A model generated the notes under the pieces. That model had not been told where the DNA came from and made no database searches. It saw nothing but the letters and a program-made list of their open reading frames with translations. From Alphaproteobacteria bacterium (lineage in GTDB: Bacteria > Pseudomonadota > Alphaproteobacteria > ATCC43930 > CGMCC-115725), in assembly GCA_005888425.1 (NCBI GenBank), contig VAZF01000064.1:1-7800 (forward strand): a DNA stretch of 7,800 nt, read 5' to 3'. Position numbers and translations under genes: made by a program. Shown here one piece after another: positions 6,285 to 7,800 of this stretch; the stretch's first letter is position 1, and each line of letters starts with the position of its first letter.

Positions 6285-7349
6285 ATGGCTTACAACGTGC
6301 TGATTCTGGGCGCTTCCTACGGCTCGCTCCTGGCGACAAAGCTGCTGTTCGGCGGCCATAAGATCACGATGGTCTGCCTCCCCGCCGAGGTCGAAGCCTT
6401 TAACAGCGAGGGCGCCCGGGTCCGCTTGCCGATCCGCGGCCGCAACGAGCCCACCGAGCTCAACTCGCGCAATTTGCCCGGCAAGCTGTCAGCCGCCGGC
6501 CCTGGCGACGTCAAGCCGTCCGATTACGATCTCGTCGCGCTCGCGATGCAGGAGCCGCAATACCGCTCGCCTGGGGTGCGCGAGCTACTCGATGCCGTCG
6601 CGAAGAGCCGGAAGCCGACGATGTCGATCATGAACATGCCGCCCTTGCCGTATCTGAAGCGCATCCCCGGCTTGAACACGGATGCGCTGAAGCCCGCCTT
6701 CACCGATGCGAGCGTGTGGGACAATTTCGAGCCCGGCGCGCTGACGCTGTGCAGCCCTGACCCGCAGGCGATCCGCCCGCCCGGCGAGAAGATCAATTTT
6801 CTGCTCGTGACCTTGCCGACCAACTTCAAGGTCGCGCGCTTCGCCAGCGACCAGCACACGGCGATTCTGCGCCAGCTGGAAAAGGACGTCGACGCGGCCC
6901 GCTACGACGCTGGCGACGGCCCGTTGGAGTTGCCGGTCAAGCTGCGGGTGCACGACTCGATTTTTGTGCCGCTCGCAAAATGGGCGATGCTGCTGACCGG
7001 CAATTACCGCTGCGTCACAGAGGACGGCGCCGTCGATATCAAGGACGCCGTCCACCGCGACATCGAGACCTCGCGCGCGGTCTACAATTGGGTGTGCGGC
7101 GTCTGCGAGAGGCTCGGTGCGTCGCCGAACGACCTCGTGCCCTTCGAGAAATATGCTGCAGCGGCGAACGATCTCGTGCGGCCGTCTTCGGCGGCGCGGG
7201 CGCTCAACAACGGCGTGCCGAACATCGAGCGCACCGATCGTCTGGTGCAGCTGATCGGCGCGCAATACGGCATGCGCAACGAGATCGTCGATCGCACAGT
7301 CGCTCTCGTCGATGCGCGGCTCGCAGCTAACCGGAAGGCCGCCGCGTAA
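6285..7349 (+). CDS. Ketopantoate reductase-like (ApbA/PanE superfamily) dehydrogenase, substrate unknown
   Basis: This is a 354-residue protein. The N-terminus NVLILGASYGSLLATKLLFGGHKITMV has a Rossmann-type beta-loop-helix, with GASYGS (9-14) in place of the usual GxGxxG and SDYDLVALAMQE (79-90) where the family has its second conserved strand. The C-terminal part resembles the ApbA helical domain: LAKWAMLLTGN (230-240, K232 and N240 near the positions of the catalytic lysine and asparagine), RPSSAARAL (299-307), and GVPNIERTDRLVQLIG (310-325), with E315 where PanE has its catalytic glutamate. The protein is about 50 residues longer than typical PanE, with an extra stretch at about 140-200. 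No signal peptide or membrane segment is seen. PanE itself makes pantoate with NADPH; I do not claim that reaction here. Opine-dehydrogenase-like relatives are an alternative. The role is unknown. Confidence 0.65.
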   Translation: MAYNVLILGASYGSLLATKLLFGGHKITMVCLPAEVEAFNSEGARVRLPIRGRNEPTELNSRNLPGKLSAAGPGDVKPSDYDLVALAMQEPQYRSPGVRELLDAVAKSRKPTMSIMNMPPLPYLKRIPGLNTDALKPAFTDASVWDNFEPGALTLCSPDPQAIRPPGEKINFLLVTLPTNFKVARFASDQHTAILRQLEKDVDAARYDAGDGPLELPVKLRVHDSIFVPLAKWAMLLTGNYRCVTEDGAVDIKDAVHRDIETSRAVYNWVCGVCERLGASPNDLVPFEKYAAAANDLVRPSSAARALNNGVPNIERTDRLVQLIGAQYGMRNEIVDRTVALVDARLAANRKAAA

Positions 7350-7361
7350 TCCTCGCTCTCG

Positions 7362-7443
7362 TCGCTTTATTGCAGCAGCGCAACACCGCAAAGAGGAATC
7401 AGACCAAAGGGCCTGCTGTTACCTGCTGATTACAATAAAGCGA
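7362..7443. repeat. Long interrupted inverted repeat in the spacer before the small gene
   Basis: TCGCTTTATTG (7362-7372) is exactly complementary to CAATAAAGCGA (7433-7443). Directly inside, CAGCAG (7373-7378) pairs with CTGCTG (7423-7428), leaving ATTA as a four-base bulge, so about 17 pairs enclose a loop of 44 bases. The right side also carries a tandem CCTGCTG at 7412-7418 and 7422-7428. The arms are much more AT-rich than the window. It begins 12 bases after the reductase stop. It could be a transcript-end structure, a small structured RNA or leader, or a remnant of a small repeat element; no flanking target duplication is seen. Confidence 0.5.
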
Positions 7444-7505
7444 TGTTCGCCGCCTATGAGGTGCGCTAGAGTAGAATTCCGCTCTTCCCAAGCGGAGTCA
7501 CGCTC
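7444..7505 (+). promoter_or_regulatory. Probable leader and promoter area of the small gene
   Basis: TAGAAT at 7472-7477 is a fair -10 hexamer, but the nearest -35-like TTCGCC (7446-7451) is 20 bases away, which is too far for a good sigma-70 promoter. GGAG at 7494-7497 is eight bases before the ATG at 7506 and supports that start. Confidence 0.3.
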
Positions 7506-7724
7506 ATGCTGTACATTGTCGAGATCCCCATCGACGGTGACTTGACCTCCCGAATGAGTCAGATGCGGACGTGGCTCGACCATCAACGCTGCGAGCCAGG
7601 CGCGTTTCGCTCCACCTCGATCGGCGGCAGGAAAGTCTTTCGCGTCGAGTTTATCGTCGAGGCCGAGGCCAGGGCGTTCGCGCAGGTCTTCGGCGGCCGC
7701 GTGCTCGGAGCCGCCGCCGCTTAA
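7506..7724 (+). CDS. Small conserved-looking hypothetical protein
   Basis: This is a 72-residue protein with no signal peptide or membrane helix. Its order of predicted elements is strand (LYIVEIPI, 2-9), helix (MSQMRTWLDHQR, 17-28), strand (AFRSTSI), strand (KVFRVEFIV, 43-51), helix (EAEARAFAQVFGG, 52-64) and a short final strand, suggesting a ferredoxin-like beta-alpha-beta-beta-alpha-beta fold. I recall similar small unnamed proteins sharing MSQMRTWLDHQR and FAQ-FGGRVLG in Rhizobiales, so it is likely a real gene. It has its own ribosome site (GGAG, eight bases upstream) and a hairpin 31 bases after its stop, so it is probably a single-gene unit. No function is known to me. Confidence 0.65.
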   Translation: MLYIVEIPIDGDLTSRMSQMRTWLDHQRCEPGAFRSTSIGGRKVFRVEFIVEAEARAFAQVFGGRVLGAAAA

Positions 7725-7755
7725 TTTCGACGAGGTAACGCGAGGCTCAAAACGC

Positions 7756-7783
7756 GTTCGGCCGGACATCTGCCCGGCCGAAC
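7756..7783 (+). terminator. GC-rich hairpin terminator after the small gene
   Basis: GTTCGGCCGG and CCGGCCGAAC form a perfect 10-bp stem with an 8-base loop (ACATCTGC), 31 bases after the small-gene stop. The following bases contain only a short TTT at 7791-7793, so termination may be weak or bidirectional, as is common for GC-rich genomes. Confidence 0.65.
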
Positions 7784-7800
7784 CATTGGCTTTGATAAAG

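Noticed and set aside
6585..7391. Minus-strand open frame opposite the reductase-like gene
   Set aside because: Arg/Val/Asp-rich, no motif, no ribosome site; shadow of the plus-strand gene.
7362..7443. Inverted repeat as an insertion-sequence-derived element or integron attC site
   Set aside because: No flanking target duplication, no transposase or integrase, no second copy in the window, and no recognisable attC core sites; kept only as a structured repeat.

Overview
The window looks like chromosomal DNA of a GC-rich alphaproteobacterium. The strongest taxonomic pointer is a GST-like protein whose body and C-terminal tail match FzlA, the FtsZ-binding division protein of that class. The other genes, recalled as having relatives in Rhizobiales/Bradyrhizobium-like genomes, agree with this, but genus cannot be fixed by reading alone. 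I see no rRNA, tRNA, CRISPR array, insertion sequence or phage gene.

Left part (1-1493, minus strand): a two-gene unit encoding a haloalkane dehalogenase of the HLD-II (LinB-like) type with all five catalytic and halide-binding residues, followed through a 4-base ATGA overlap by a ChbG/YdjC-family carbohydrate deacetylase that runs off the left edge. A 140-base divergent spacer separates this unit from the next gene.

Middle (1634-4028): a plus-strand GT2 polyprenyl-phosphate sugar transferase fused to a GtrA-type membrane domain, then fzlA. A convergent minus-strand gene for a small four-helix membrane protein with a C-terminal SHOCT motif ends 17 bases beyond the fzlA stop.

Right part (4122-7724, plus strand): an MFS_3 exporter overlapping by GTGA with a YeeZ-like NAD-dependent epimerase/SDR gene. 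That SDR gene is broken: about 100 bases appear to be missing from its middle, apparently through slippage at a 6-base microhomology, so its two halves lie in different frames. Next come a ketopantoate-reductase-like protein with a very strong ribosome binding site, a 156-base spacer carrying a long interrupted inverted repeat, and a 72-residue conserved-looking small protein followed by a GC-rich hairpin terminator.

Nothing here forms an obvious defence or mobile system. The most notable points are the coupled dehalogenase-deacetylase pair, the decaying SDR, the structured spacer ahead of the small gene, and the altered neighbourhood of fzlA.
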